Source of the DNA: DATGMS01 sp040905145
GTDB taxonomy: Bacteria > Bacteroidota > Bacteroidia > Cytophagales > Cyclobacteriaceae
Direction of reading: 5' to 3'
Assembly: GCA_040905145.1 (NCBI GenBank)
Contig: JBBDSC010000078.1
Location: forward strand, 1-8,153
DNA length: 8,153 nt
Under the pieces are notes generated by a model. The model saw only the letters and a list, made by a program, of their open reading frames with translations. It did not search any database and was not told the DNA's origin. Of this stretch, positions 1 to 6,874 are shown in pieces (positions within the stretch are counted from its first letter, which is position 1; each line of letters starts with the position of its first letter). Made by a program: the position numbers and the translations under genes.

Positions 1-7
1 CGAAGAC

Positions 8-661
8 CTATAACAGGCCTTCATCTGCAAAACTCAGGTACGATACATCCGTGAAGATCAAGTGATCCAGGACCGGTATTTCCAGGCTCTTTCCGACTTC
101 AGTCAGCCTGCTGGTTAACCTCTTATCCTGTTCAGAAGGTTTCATGTTTCCTGAAGGATGGTTATGCACTAGGATTAGTCCTGATGCCAGGTAATCCAGC
201 GCCTTTCTGAAGATCAATTTAGGATCTGCCAGGGTCCCGTGGGTTCCTCCGGAGCTGATCTTGTGGAGCTTGACGACCTGGTTGTTTCGGTTCAGCAAAA
301 GGATGTAAAAATGTTCCACCAATTCATCAAACAGGAAGGGTTTCATGCAGTTGTACACGTCCTGGGAGCAGTTGATTTTGATTTTCTTATCCGGCTGTTC
401 AAACATCCGTCTTCTTCCCAGTTCAAAGGAAGTGACCAGTGCTGTGGCCCGGGTATATCCGATGCCCTCTATTTTGAGCCATCTTTCCATGTCCCATTTG
501 GCCAATTCCGAAAGCCTGTTATCTGCCAGTTTAAGTATCTCCCGGGCTTTGTCTACCCCGATATTGGCAATGGCAGCGATGATATGGTAGTCTGTCATGG
601 CGGATTTTCCCTGGTTGTACAGTATCTCCGTAGGTTCTGATAATAGATTAAAAGATTTCAT
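8..661 (-). CDS. radC: RadC-family JAMM/JAB domain protein
   Basis: This is a 217-residue protein of the RadC family, close to the family's usual full length. Residues about 9-85 form the N-terminal region, with a helix-hairpin-helix-like segment IEGIGYTRA (64-72) followed by the typical ELGRRR (80-85). Residues about 100-217 are the JAB/JAMM domain. The putative metal site is seen as HNHPSG (166-171) with D179 eleven residues after H168, and E116 in the preceding strand. The N-terminus aligns with the start of ordinary RadC proteins, so the ATG at 661 is preferred over the internal Met22. The segment normally reading like AILIGSG is shortened to AAIANIG, so it is divergent from housekeeping RadC. 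The family's molecular function is unsettled; the old DNA-repair name is historical, and many copies lie in mobile islands. It sits alone, facing away from the decayed region to its right. Family assignment is secure, role is not. Confidence 0.93.
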   Translation of the reverse strand: MKSFNLLSEPTEILYNQGKSAMTDYHIIAAIANIGVDKAREILKLADNRLSELAKWDMERWLKIEGIGYTRATALVTSFELGRRRMFEQPDKKIKINCSQDVYNCMKPFLFDELVEHFYILLLNRNNQVVKLHKISSGGTHGTLADPKLIFRKALDYLASGLILVHNHPSGNMKPSEQDKRLTSRLTEVGKSLEIPVLDHLIFTDVSYLSFADEGLL

Positions 662-1098
662 AATGTGCTTACCGACTTTAAATCTCCTGGCACTGGAGGG
701 CTAAATGAATGATAAGCCCATTCCATGGGGAGTTTTTCACTAAGCACAAGGAGGAACGGAATAAAACATCTCGGTCAATCAGCTCCTATTATGCCGTAGT
801 TCCTTGGAAAACATCAGACAATCAACCCGGATGTATGTGAAAAAATAGCCCATAACTTTGGTGTTCATTGATTGGCCCAGTGAATCCATCTTTTCCACAA
901 CTTGAAGGAAGAAGTAATAAGTCAGCCACGATTATTGGTCTGGAATCCGTCCATAATATTCCAGTTCGCACCTTAGTGACCCTACGGATTCGGTTCCCGC
1001 TTTCTCCATCGCTTAACCATGGTTCTTTTTCGAGGTTAGGCAATAGATACCTCAGATCACTTAGGAACTTCTACATCTCCGAAAGTCCCAAGAATACA
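662..1098. other. Unassigned stretch between radC and the HTH relic
   Basis: No complete gene is supported here. On the plus strand one frame stays open from 868 into the HTH relic, and on the minus strand a 73-codon frame covers 822-1043. Neither translation resembles a family I recognise, and the plus frame only begins to look like a known protein near 1099. A short stretch around 815-860 in another plus frame reads KHQTINPDVCEKIAHNFGV, which hints at a second decayed HTH protein but is too short to call. The segment may include the radC upstream region; no clear Bacteroidota promoter (TTG plus TAnnTTTG) was found. Confidence 0.4.
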
Positions 1099-1359
1099 AC
1101 TGATCACAGGAAAATGATCAGCAAGTACGAGTGTGGGGATCCCGTACCCTCCATCGAGGCGGCAAAATAAATAGCCGATGAATTCGACGTGTTGCGGGAC
1201 TATCTGGTCGGCCAGGGGGGAAACAGCCCCTTCGGCAGGAAAACAGTAAAACGCCTGCAGGACTTCGAAAAACTGCAGTTCTAGGACAAAAACCAGGTCT
1301 TTGCGCTTATGGACTCTTTCCTGTTCAGGTGCCAGGTCCTGAACTCACTGGGTGCCTAA
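1099..1359 (+). pseudogene. XRE-family HTH transcriptional regulator, decayed
   Basis: Reading the plus frame through its stops gives a protein tail typical of XRE/Cro-CI repressors: TDHRKMISKYE from about 1099, then DPVPSIEAAK, a stop, IADEFDVLRDYLVGQ, KKTVKRLQD-like sequence (KTVKRLQDFEKLQF), a stop, then DKNQVFALMDSF. The recognition-helix end MISKYE, the PSIEAAKKIADEF block and the DYLVG block are hallmarks of small Bacteroidota repressors. Two in-frame stops break it: TAA at 1168-1170, where AAA would be expected, and TAG at 1282-1284. The frame then ends naturally at TAA 1357-1359. The first part of the HTH is not recognisable upstream of about 1099, so the 5' end is lost or scrambled. 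A strong hairpin begins at its stop codon. Such repressors usually control neighbouring mobile or toxin genes; its former target is not apparent. Confidence 0.75.
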
Positions 1360-1400
1360 AAATCAAAAGCCTTGCAGGAATGCCGGGCTTATGATTTTTA
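1357..1400 (+). terminator. Intrinsic terminator after the HTH relic
   Basis: Arms TAAAAATCA (1357-1365) and TGATTTTTA (1392-1400) pair perfectly. They are continued inward, past one A/A mismatch, by AAGCC and GGCTT, with a loop of about 14 nt. The A-rich left and T-rich right flanks would let it work in both directions. It overlaps the final stop codon of the decayed regulator, which supports that frame as the original gene end. Confidence 0.65.
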
Positions 1401-1439
1401 AAACATACCGTTCCAAAAATAGGTGCCTATTTCAGGTGA

Positions 1440-1592
1440 TGGGAAAGGTATGGCCCTAAACTGGTAAACCGACAGGCAAACGAGTCAGAAAATCAAAAAC
1501 AGTCTAAATATAAAGCTAAAAAGCTTAACTTGATAGCTTTTTACATGGTTGCCTTTATCGTTGGATCCTATACTTATCTATTGACTATATGA
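1440..1592 (+). pseudogene. Startless frame encoding one membrane helix
   Basis: After a TGA at 1437, this plus frame is open for 50 codons to TGA 1590-1592. It has no ATG before the membrane segment, only CTG or TTG. The translation has a charged, Gln/Lys-rich first half (about residues 12-29) followed by a convincing transmembrane helix, LNLIAFYMVAFIVGSYTYLL. It could be the 3' part of a small membrane protein that lost its start, or a fortuitous frame. A small AT-rich hairpin (1517-1543) lies inside it. I recognise no family. Confidence 0.25.
1517..1543. repeat. AT-rich stem-loop
   Basis: Arms TAAAAAGCT (1517-1525) and AGCTTTTTA (1535-1543) are perfect complements around a 9-nt loop. It resembles a weak bidirectional terminator, but it lies inside a possible reading frame, so its role is unclear. 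Confidence 0.4.
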
Positions 1593-1611
1593 TTACCAAA
1601 TCACTTTAATG

Positions 1612-1626
1612 TATTTATTAAGTGCC
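1612..1626. repeat. Left inverted repeat flanking the OmpA-domain gene
   Basis: TATTTATTAAGTGCC here matches the reverse complement of 2530-2544 at 13 of 15 positions. The two copies lie just outside the AT-rich OmpA-domain gene and point toward it. The right copy coincides with the 3' end of an IS1595-type transposase remnant, so this left copy may be the end of a related element. Confidence 0.5.
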
Positions 1627-1639
1627 AAATTCAGCCGTT

Positions 1640-2512
1640 TCAAAAAATTATATATTCAATTCTTCTATTTTTGGCACATGGAGGACTACATATTGGAAAT
1701 GAATCACCATAGCCAATTGTTGTGATCCTATCTTTGCTTATTCCTTTTGTAACTAAATATTTTTTTATCTCATAAGCTCTTTGTCTTGAAAGTATCAAGT
1801 TATATTTTCTTTTACCAATTTTATCTGTATGACCGTCAATTCTGATATTAAGAGATAAATTATCGTCCAAAATTTTATAAATTTTGTTTAACTCAGTATA
1901 AGAACTTGGTAACAACCTAAATTCAGACTGCTTAAAAAGTATAGTAGGCGATATAATTTTTGCATTTAATGAAATCGTTTTTAAAATTTTTCCCTTAATT
2001 TTTAAAATGTGATTTTGATTTAATAAATTTTTATTAAGTAAAATAGAATATTTAAAATTCTTAGAATAAAATACTGGAATATTTTTTATATTTCTTTTTT
2101 TAGTTATAAATTTAAAATTTATATAAACTTTTTTACAATTGGGTGTTACCCAACTTCCCCAGAGCGAAGTCCCGGATTTTTCAAATTCAAGTTTTAGTTT
2201 TCCTTTAAGTAAGCATTCCTTACTGGCTGAGTTTAATTTTTCCTTCAAAATAGAAGTCTCCAATATTCCATTTTTAAATTGGCCAGTAAAATCCGTAGTA
2301 ATGTCACTAACTTCCTTTCCATTTTTAAAATTTTCACAAATACTAAAGTATGAAATACCATTATAATTTGCTGTCGTACCATTTGAAAGTAAATGTATCT
2401 TAATAATATATCTTTTGTTATCTTTTATAAAGGTACCTTCCCAAATTCCATTTAAGTTTTGGGCATTTGAACTAAAAGATAATATAGTAAAAATTAATAC
2501 AAAATATTTCAT
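1640..2512 (-). CDS. Secreted lipocalin-like / OmpA C-terminal domain protein
   Basis: The 290-residue product starts with a signal peptide (1-18, ending SSNAQ). Residues about 19-136 form a beta-rich module beginning NGIWEGTF and ending LWGSWVTPNC, like the small lipocalin-like domains that open many Bacteroidota envelope proteins. Residues about 188-289 are an OmpA-like peptidoglycan-binding domain: DGHTD (226-230), YNLILSRQRA (237-246), GYGD (267-270) and NRRIEY (282-287). The two residues that hold diaminopimelate in this family, Asp and Arg fifteen apart, are present as D230 and R245. Periplasmic anchoring to peptidoglycan is therefore likely; the partner is unknown. Cysteines 59, 100, 126, 275 and 279 could form disulfides. 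The gene is far more AT-rich (about a quarter G+C by eye) than its neighbours and lies between two inverted repeats beside transposase relics, so it was probably acquired. It appears intact. Confidence 0.88.
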   Translation of the reverse strand: MKYFVLIFTILSFSSNAQNLNGIWEGTFIKDNKRYIIKIHLLSNGTTANYNGISYFSICENFKNGKEVSDITTDFTGQFKNGILETSILKEKLNSASKECLLKGKLKLEFEKSGTSLWGSWVTPNCKKVYINFKFITKKRNIKNIPVFYSKNFKYSILLNKNLLNQNHILKIKGKILKTISLNAKIISPTILFKQSEFRLLPSSYTELNKIYKILDDNLSLNIRIDGHTDKIGKRKYNLILSRQRAYEIKKYLVTKGISKDRITTIGYGDSFPICSPPCAKNRRIEYIIF

Positions 2513-2529
2513 TTAAATTTATTAAATAA

Positions 2530-2544
2530 GGCACTTATCAAATA
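2530..2544. repeat. Right inverted repeat, probable IS1595-type end
   Basis: GGCACTTATCAAATA overlaps the stop codon (TGA, minus strand 2538-2540) of the IS1595-type transposase tail and mirrors 1612-1626. Terminal repeats beginning GG and lying close to the transposase stop would fit this family. The match between the two copies was found by eye only. Confidence 0.5.
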
Positions 2545-2690
2545 ATCGCTGTGTACGGATAAGGTGGCTTTCCCACCATTTTTAGCATCAGATTTTCAAA
2601 AATCCCTTCTTTCATTTTATGGCGATTGTACCGGTAGGTATACTCGTTGATGTAGGGTTGAAGGTCCCTAACCGAATGATGGGTTCCTGA
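2538..2690 (-). pseudogene. IS1595-family (ISXO2-like) transposase, C-terminal remnant
   Basis: The minus strand from 2690 to the TGA at 2538-2540 encodes 50 residues: SGTHHSVRDLQPYINEY, then YRYNRH, KEGIFENLM, and a short tail ending YTAII. The GTHHSV block, the EYxYRYNR block and the final ENLL-like helix are the C-terminal signature of ISXO2-like DDE transposases (IS1595 family). Everything upstream, including the N-terminal zinc-ribbon region and most of the catalytic domain, is missing. The homology stops exactly where the palindrome at 2687-2718 begins. The frame stays open a little further, to a TGA at 2715-2717, without adding recognisable sequence. Confidence 0.75.
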
Positions 2691-2718
2691 TATTATGTAA
2701 AGCTTTACATAACATCAG
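2687..2718. repeat. 32-bp near-perfect palindrome at the transposase junction
   Basis: The left arm CTGATATTATGTAAAG (2687-2702) pairs with the right arm CTTTACATAACATCAG (2703-2718) at 15 of 16 positions, with no spacer and a HindIII-type AAGCTT centre. It separates the tail of an IS1595-type transposase on its left from the tail of an IS66-type transposase on its right. It could be a cruciform-prone recombination junction, a terminal fragment of a lost element, or an operator. Confidence 0.8.
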
Positions 2719-2929
2719 ACGGAAAAACCACCTGTTCGCAGGTACCCGCGCCACCGCCCAGAACGCCGCAATGATCTACTCCCTGTTCGCAACCTGCAAA
2801 AAGAACGGGGTAAATCCACATGACTGGCTGCTCGCCGTTCAGCGAAAACTCAACGACCCCAACTATGACGGCAGGTTCTCCGACCTGCTGCCACCCAGGT
2901 GGAAGCATCACCAAGGGAACCCAAGCTGA
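2711..2929 (+). pseudogene. IS66-family transposase (TnpC), C-terminal remnant
   Basis: The plus frame reads NIRRKNHLFAGTRATAQNAA, then MIYSLFATCKKNGVNPHDWL, and ends with a LLPPRW segment before TGA at 2927-2929. This is the C-terminal tail of IS66 TnpC: the RKNxLFAGS, MIYSLxxTCKxNGxxPxxWL and DLLPxxW blocks are distinctive. The usual sequence around NAIRPLALGRKN appears shortened to NIRRKN, and everything upstream, including the catalytic DDE core, is gone. A matching terminal inverted repeat lies 9 bp after the stop codon, so the right end of the element is preserved while the left is lost. Confidence 0.88.
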
Positions 2930-2938
2930 TTTTAATAG

Positions 2939-2958
2939 GGGGATGGCCGTTTGCTTAC
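2939..2958 (+). repeat. Right terminal inverted repeat of the IS66 remnant
   Basis: Read inward from 2958 the sequence begins GTAAGCAAACGG. IS66-family terminal repeats characteristically begin GTAAGC. Its position just after the transposase stop fits. The next 8 bp, AAAGAAGC (2959-2966), would be one copy of the target duplication; the other copy is lost with the left end. Confidence 0.65.
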
Positions 2959-3014
2959 AAAGAAGCAGATAATTAACCTTCTTACTTTCCGCCTTTGTAC
3001 TTTCTATAGCCTTC

Positions 3015-3758
3015 TCAATATCTTATTTCCCACATCCACGCTCGCCTGCTTTCGATGGAAGATTGGATAAACTCTCGGACTATGTCTTGATATTTAGTGC
3101 CCGATACTTCTCTCCCTTTCATTTTTTTTGGAAGGGAGATGATTTCTTCCGGTTCTCCAAAAGTGATTTTCTCGGCTTCCACGATGAGCATGCCATCGTT
3201 GATGTCATAAGCCAAAATCAAACCTGGAAGCCCGAATTGCTCCTCTGGACCAGTTGGGACGGGAATATCTGAGGCGAACCAAGCAGTGATCTTTTGGCCT
3301 TTAATGCTGTCCTCAGACACAGCTTTCATACACATGTGTCCCAGAATATCCCGTATTTCGTTCATTACCCTCCATTTTGGAGTATTTAGGCTGTCACGAA
3401 CGATGTAAGTTTTGCCCATTTGATCCATGTATTTCAGATAGGTCTGGTCTTCTAAATTGTTTTCAATGAAATAATCATCTACTTGCCACGAGTAGCTTTG
3501 GACTTGATAGGGTTCTCCGAAAGTATAGACACTTTTTTCTGGCCAAAACTGAAGTTTCATCCGAGTGCTGTAGCCATCAGGATTACTCCAAGTGAGTAGG
3601 ATTCTATCCTTTTCCTGCTCGGTAATATGAGGCAGGCTGGAATAGATTTTATCATAGAATATGCGGTATCGGTACTCTACCTCACCCACCATATTTTGGG
3701 CTCTTACTCCTGTGGAAATTAATAATAGAATAAGGATCTTTAGGTATTTTAATTTCAT
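3015..3758 (-). CDS. GLPGLI family protein
   Basis: The 247-residue protein has a signal peptide (1-20, ILILLLISTGVRA then QN) and the family-defining motif FGLPGLILAYDINDG, with GLPGLI at 176-181. Other conserved family features are the opening GEVEYRY (25-31), ILGHMCMKA (138-146) and WFASDIPVPTGP (160-171), the stretch usually read as WYtxeIPvpxGP. It should be exported to the periplasm or outer membrane; no lipobox cysteine is present. The biochemical role of the family is unknown. The gene lies 299 bp downstream of, and co-directional with, the outer-membrane barrel gene, an arrangement often seen in Bacteroidota, which suggests a shared function. No Shine-Dalgarno is seen before the start, as usual in this phylum. 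The start is fixed by the signal peptide. Its downstream side abuts the IS66 end about 57 bp away. Confidence 0.93.
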   Translation of the reverse strand: MKLKYLKILILLLISTGVRAQNMVGEVEYRYRIFYDKIYSSLPHITEQEKDRILLTWSNPDGYSTRMKLQFWPEKSVYTFGEPYQVQSYSWQVDDYFIENNLEDQTYLKYMDQMGKTYIVRDSLNTPKWRVMNEIRDILGHMCMKAVSEDSIKGQKITAWFASDIPVPTGPEEQFGLPGLILAYDINDGMLIVEAEKITFGEPEEIISLPKKMKGREVSGTKYQDIVREFIQSSIESRRAWMWEIRY

Positions 3759-4057
3759 TGTTTTAATAATTTAAGAATTGGCTGATTCAGAATATGTGGA
3801 ATGGATTGGCAAAATTTACCAACATTGAAACCTGTCTATTTAACTACATATGCCATGATAAATTAGGAGGAATCAACTTTTTTTACTGGGAAACCAGGTG
3901 GTTTGTATTTCTTAAAATGCAGATATAAATTATATCACGACGACTATTGATCATGCCCAAACGGTTAGCCGGGGGAAGAAAGCAATTTTCCAGTTAAGAA
4001 ACTGGCCAATTGGTGATTTTGCGACTGTAGAACTTCCCCACTTTACAACTTACTCTG
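3759..4057. other. Intergenic region between barrel gene and GLPGLI gene
   Basis: No gene is supported. The stretch holds one inverted repeat (3983-4012). A plus-strand frame without a start runs from about 3917 into the 3' end of the barrel gene but resembles nothing known. The gap is long for a tightly coupled operon, so the GLPGLI gene may have its own promoter; no TTG/TAnnTTTG pair was found at good spacing. Confidence 0.5.
3983..4012 (-). terminator. Stem-loop downstream of the barrel gene
   Basis: Arms CAATTTTCCAGTT (3983-3995) and AACTGGCCAATTG (4000-4012) pair at 11 of 13 positions around a 4-nt loop. Read on the minus strand it starts 46 bp after the barrel stop codon and is followed by a pyrimidine-rich run. 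It could terminate or attenuate read-through into the GLPGLI gene, or stabilise the upstream mRNA end. There is no long U tract, so the terminator call is tentative. Confidence 0.4.
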
Positions 4058-6874
4058 CTATCTATATTTTTTCACTTCTACTCCCCGCATATTATAAGTC
4101 ACTCCGAGTAGGAAATACCTTGATAGAGTTTCAATCCTTCCAGTGGAAACGTAATTTTGGCCTGCATATTGGCTGATGGTTTGATTTTGCTTGAAGATGT
4201 CGTATGCGGATAGCCTGACTTCCCATTTTTTAGCCTTGCCGAGCAGTTTATAGACGAATGCATTGAGGATAGGTACTTTCTGATCAAATCCAAAACTTTC
4301 GTTTTCATATCGGTTGTAGTTGAATTTCACATCTAAGTAAAAATCTTTGGGGAATGTTATGTTCATGTTACTATAAGCACTCCAATTTATTATGTCCTGG
4401 TTTTGGGAGGGGTTCTGTTCGTATTTGGTTTTGCTCAGTCGGTAAGATGACCCGGTATATAGGCTGAGCCATTCTAAAGGTGTCAGGTTTAAATTCACCC
4501 CAAAGTTATGGCTATAAGTATTGGTCTCTGTCTCGACTGAGTTGATGAGGGAGAGGCTTTTAGAATAGGAGGGATTTGCAGATAAGTATGCGGTAGCCTT
4601 GGTTTTTACGATGGGAAAACCTAAACCCAGATATGGGTTATAACGCTGCCCCCCTGAAACATTTCCTGCCTTGTAGGTAGTGACAAAGGTTTCCGGGTCT
4701 ATGGTTTGATTTTGAACTACTTGATTCTGATAGAATGTTGAATTGAATGAAAACCGCAAATTTATAAACGTGGCAGGATCATACATGCTATATCCTGTAT
4801 TGAAAGAATGGGATACTTCAGGCTCTAGATCAGGATTTCCTTCCCGTATATACAATGGATTAGATATGTCCTTGTATGGCTGTAGGTCGACGATATTTGG
4901 GGGATTGACGCCCATGTTATAGCCTGCGTTGATACGCTTGTTCCCTTTCATTGTTTTCGAGTAAGTCACATTAGGGGTGAAATTAAGGTAGCTCTTGTTC
5001 ACTCTGCCTAATATCTCACTATCTTTTACGACTGAAAATTGTCCATTTAACCGATAGTTGGAGGCGGCTAAACCCACGCTTAAGTTAGATCCTTTGTTGG
5101 CATATCGGATGCTAGAACCAAATCTGTTGTAGGTAATTGTATTTTCAAAAAACCGACTGAGCTCCGGATTCAGCTCTGGGGTGTCGCTTGATTCCACATC
5201 GTATACTTGTCGGTCTATTTCGCTCTGTGACTGGCTGAAATTGTAGAAAGTCTCCCAGAAAAATATTTTTTTGATTGGTTCGACAAAGAGTAGGCTTGAC
5301 TTGATCAAGTTAGAGCCATTCAGTGCCTGGTTCAATTGATCCAAGTTTCGGAAATAGGTATTTGGGTCTGTTGAGTTCATGAGATCTACGACGGATTTTT
5401 GAATACCATTTTGGTCTGCCTTACTATACGTATCACTGATACTGGCAGCAAAGTTTCGTCCGTTTTTTTTGAATTTATGCCTATAAATTGCTGTGCCCTG
5501 AAAGGCCCCTGACCATTTATCCGATTGGTTGTTCCGATCCATTTGGCTTTGCTCCGTGCTACTGCGAATCAGTTCTTGATGGCTGGCCAAATATGTAGTA
5601 AGTGAACTTAGCCTTCCTTTTGCGTTAATGGTGATGGTGTTGGCGCTGTCTAATTCGTTTTGAAAACGAAGGTTCACCCGATGGTGGCCTGCCATGTTAT
5701 TTTGTGAGCTTTGGTCAGTGGAAGTGAAGGATGTATTGTCCTGCAAGAAATTTGTCCTGCTATTGAAACTCTCTAGCGCTTGATCACTGCGGCTATAGAA
5801 GTAGTTGCTATTAAAATCCTTCTTATCCTTCAGGTAGTTATAATTGACGCCTATGGCTTGGTTGTTGGAGTAGCCAGAGTTGAGGTTATTGAAGGGGATT
5901 TCGAAGGATTCTTCATTGTCCCCACCTGAAAACGAAATATAGTTCATCCCACCGCTTCCATTAAAACCAAAGTCCCCAGTGTCGCCAAATTGGAAAGCAC
6001 CGCTCCCTTTAAACTCCTGCAGGTCATCCCAGCTCAGACCGGATTGGTTGACATTATTGCCATAGCCGATCACCGAAAATTGGTTTACTTTGTCAAATTT
6101 ATTGAATGAGGCATTTGCAGACCATCTTCCGTCTGTACCCAGTGCTGCAGAAAGCTTACCAAAACCTCCTTTCTTGGCTTCCTCCTTCAGCTCAACGTTT
6201 AAGGTTTTTTCCTTCACTCCATCTTCCACGCCTGTTAGCTTTGATTGTTCTGACTTGTCATCGTATAGCTGAAGCTTGCTTACTGACTCTGCATTCAAGT
6301 TTTGCGTGGCCATTTTTGTGTTACCTCCAAAAAAGCGCCTTCCATCCACTGTTACTTTCTGTACTTGTTCCCCTTGTGCAACTATATTTCCATCCTTGTC
6401 GATTTGTATCCCGGGCAGCTTGCGGAGCAGTTCTTCCAGGGTCGCTCCTGGGGGCACTTTGAATTTGCTTGCATCATACTCAAGTGTGTCTCCCCGCATC
6501 ATCAACGGCGCTTTGGCGGCTTTCACTACTACCTCATAGAGTTCCTGTAAGATTGGCATCAACTGAATCTCATCGACTTCCAAGTCACCTGTTTCGGGAA
6601 GAACCAGTTCCTTTTGTATGGGAAGGTAGCCCATATAGGTGGCTTTGATGAGCAGCGGTTGTCTTTCTACGTTTTTGAATAGGTACTCTCCGTCTTTATT
6701 AGTCAGGGTGTATTCCACCAAGGCCGAGTCTTTTGGGCTAAGAAGTAGCACAGAGGTGTAGTCGAGCGGGATATTCGTGGTATCTTTCACCACTCCCCGA
6801 ATAGTAAGTTTGGATTGGGCATGGGAGGCAGAAGTGATGAAGGCCAGAAGAAGGCATGAAATGAGTAATTTCAT
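4058..6874 (-). CDS. TonB-dependent receptor-like outer-membrane beta-barrel protein
   Basis: The 938-residue protein has a signal peptide (1-20, ending ASHAQ). Residues about 22-106 form a carboxypeptidase regulatory-like beta-sandwich, with GVVKDTTNIPLDYTSV and TLTNKDGEYLFKNV, of the kind that opens many Bacteroidota receptors. Residues about 112-235 are a plug-like domain, with GDTLEYDASKFKV (128-140), LLRKLPGIQIDKDG (149-162) and VDGRRFFGG (176-184). The rest, to the C-terminus, is a long beta-barrel rich in alternating aromatic and polar strands and in Asn/Ser/Tyr loops, best matched to the outer-membrane barrel family found with GLPGLI proteins. A typical TonB box is not evident, so energy coupling is uncertain. 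The substrate is unknown. The downstream co-directional GLPGLI gene is the likely partner. The start is fixed by the signal peptide. The frame is intact. Confidence 0.92.
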   Translation of the reverse strand: MKLLISCLLLAFITSASHAQSKLTIRGVVKDTTNIPLDYTSVLLLSPKDSALVEYTLTNKDGEYLFKNVERQPLLIKATYMGYLPIQKELVLPETGDLEVDEIQLMPILQELYEVVVKAAKAPLMMRGDTLEYDASKFKVPPGATLEELLRKLPGIQIDKDGNIVAQGEQVQKVTVDGRRFFGGNTKMATQNLNAESVSKLQLYDDKSEQSKLTGVEDGVKEKTLNVELKEEAKKGGFGKLSAALGTDGRWSANASFNKFDKVNQFSVIGYGNNVNQSGLSWDDLQEFKGSGAFQFGDTGDFGFNGSGGMNYISFSGGDNEESFEIPFNNLNSGYSNNQAIGVNYNYLKDKKDFNSNYFYSRSDQALESFNSRTNFLQDNTSFTSTDQSSQNNMAGHHRVNLRFQNELDSANTITINAKGRLSSLTTYLASHQELIRSSTEQSQMDRNNQSDKWSGAFQGTAIYRHKFKKNGRNFAASISDTYSKADQNGIQKSVVDLMNSTDPNTYFRNLDQLNQALNGSNLIKSSLLFVEPIKKIFFWETFYNFSQSQSEIDRQVYDVESSDTPELNPELSRFFENTITYNRFGSSIRYANKGSNLSVGLAASNYRLNGQFSVVKDSEILGRVNKSYLNFTPNVTYSKTMKGNKRINAGYNMGVNPPNIVDLQPYKDISNPLYIREGNPDLEPEVSHSFNTGYSMYDPATFINLRFSFNSTFYQNQVVQNQTIDPETFVTTYKAGNVSGGQRYNPYLGLGFPIVKTKATAYLSANPSYSKSLSLINSVETETNTYSHNFGVNLNLTPLEWLSLYTGSSYRLSKTKYEQNPSQNQDIINWSAYSNMNITFPKDFYLDVKFNYNRYENESFGFDQKVPILNAFVYKLLGKAKKWEVRLSAYDIFKQNQTISQYAGQNYVSTGRIETLSRYFLLGVTYNMRGVEVKKYR

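Noticed and set aside
239..640. Plus-strand open frames opposite radC
   Set aside because: They are antisense to a strongly supported RadC gene and their translations resemble no family.
815..860. Possible second HTH relic reading NPDVCEKIAHNFGV
   Set aside because: It is too short, and the flanking sequence in the same frame shows no HTH pattern.
2705..2914. Minus-strand 69-codon open frame
   Set aside because: It is antisense to the recognisable IS66 transposase tail and has no family features.
3917..4170. Startless plus-strand frame running into the barrel gene 3' end
   Set aside because: It has no start codon, half of it is antisense to a real gene, and it resembles nothing known.
6090..6550. 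Several plus-strand open frames of 60-118 codons
   Set aside because: They lie opposite the plug domain of the intact barrel gene; composition follows from its codon use.
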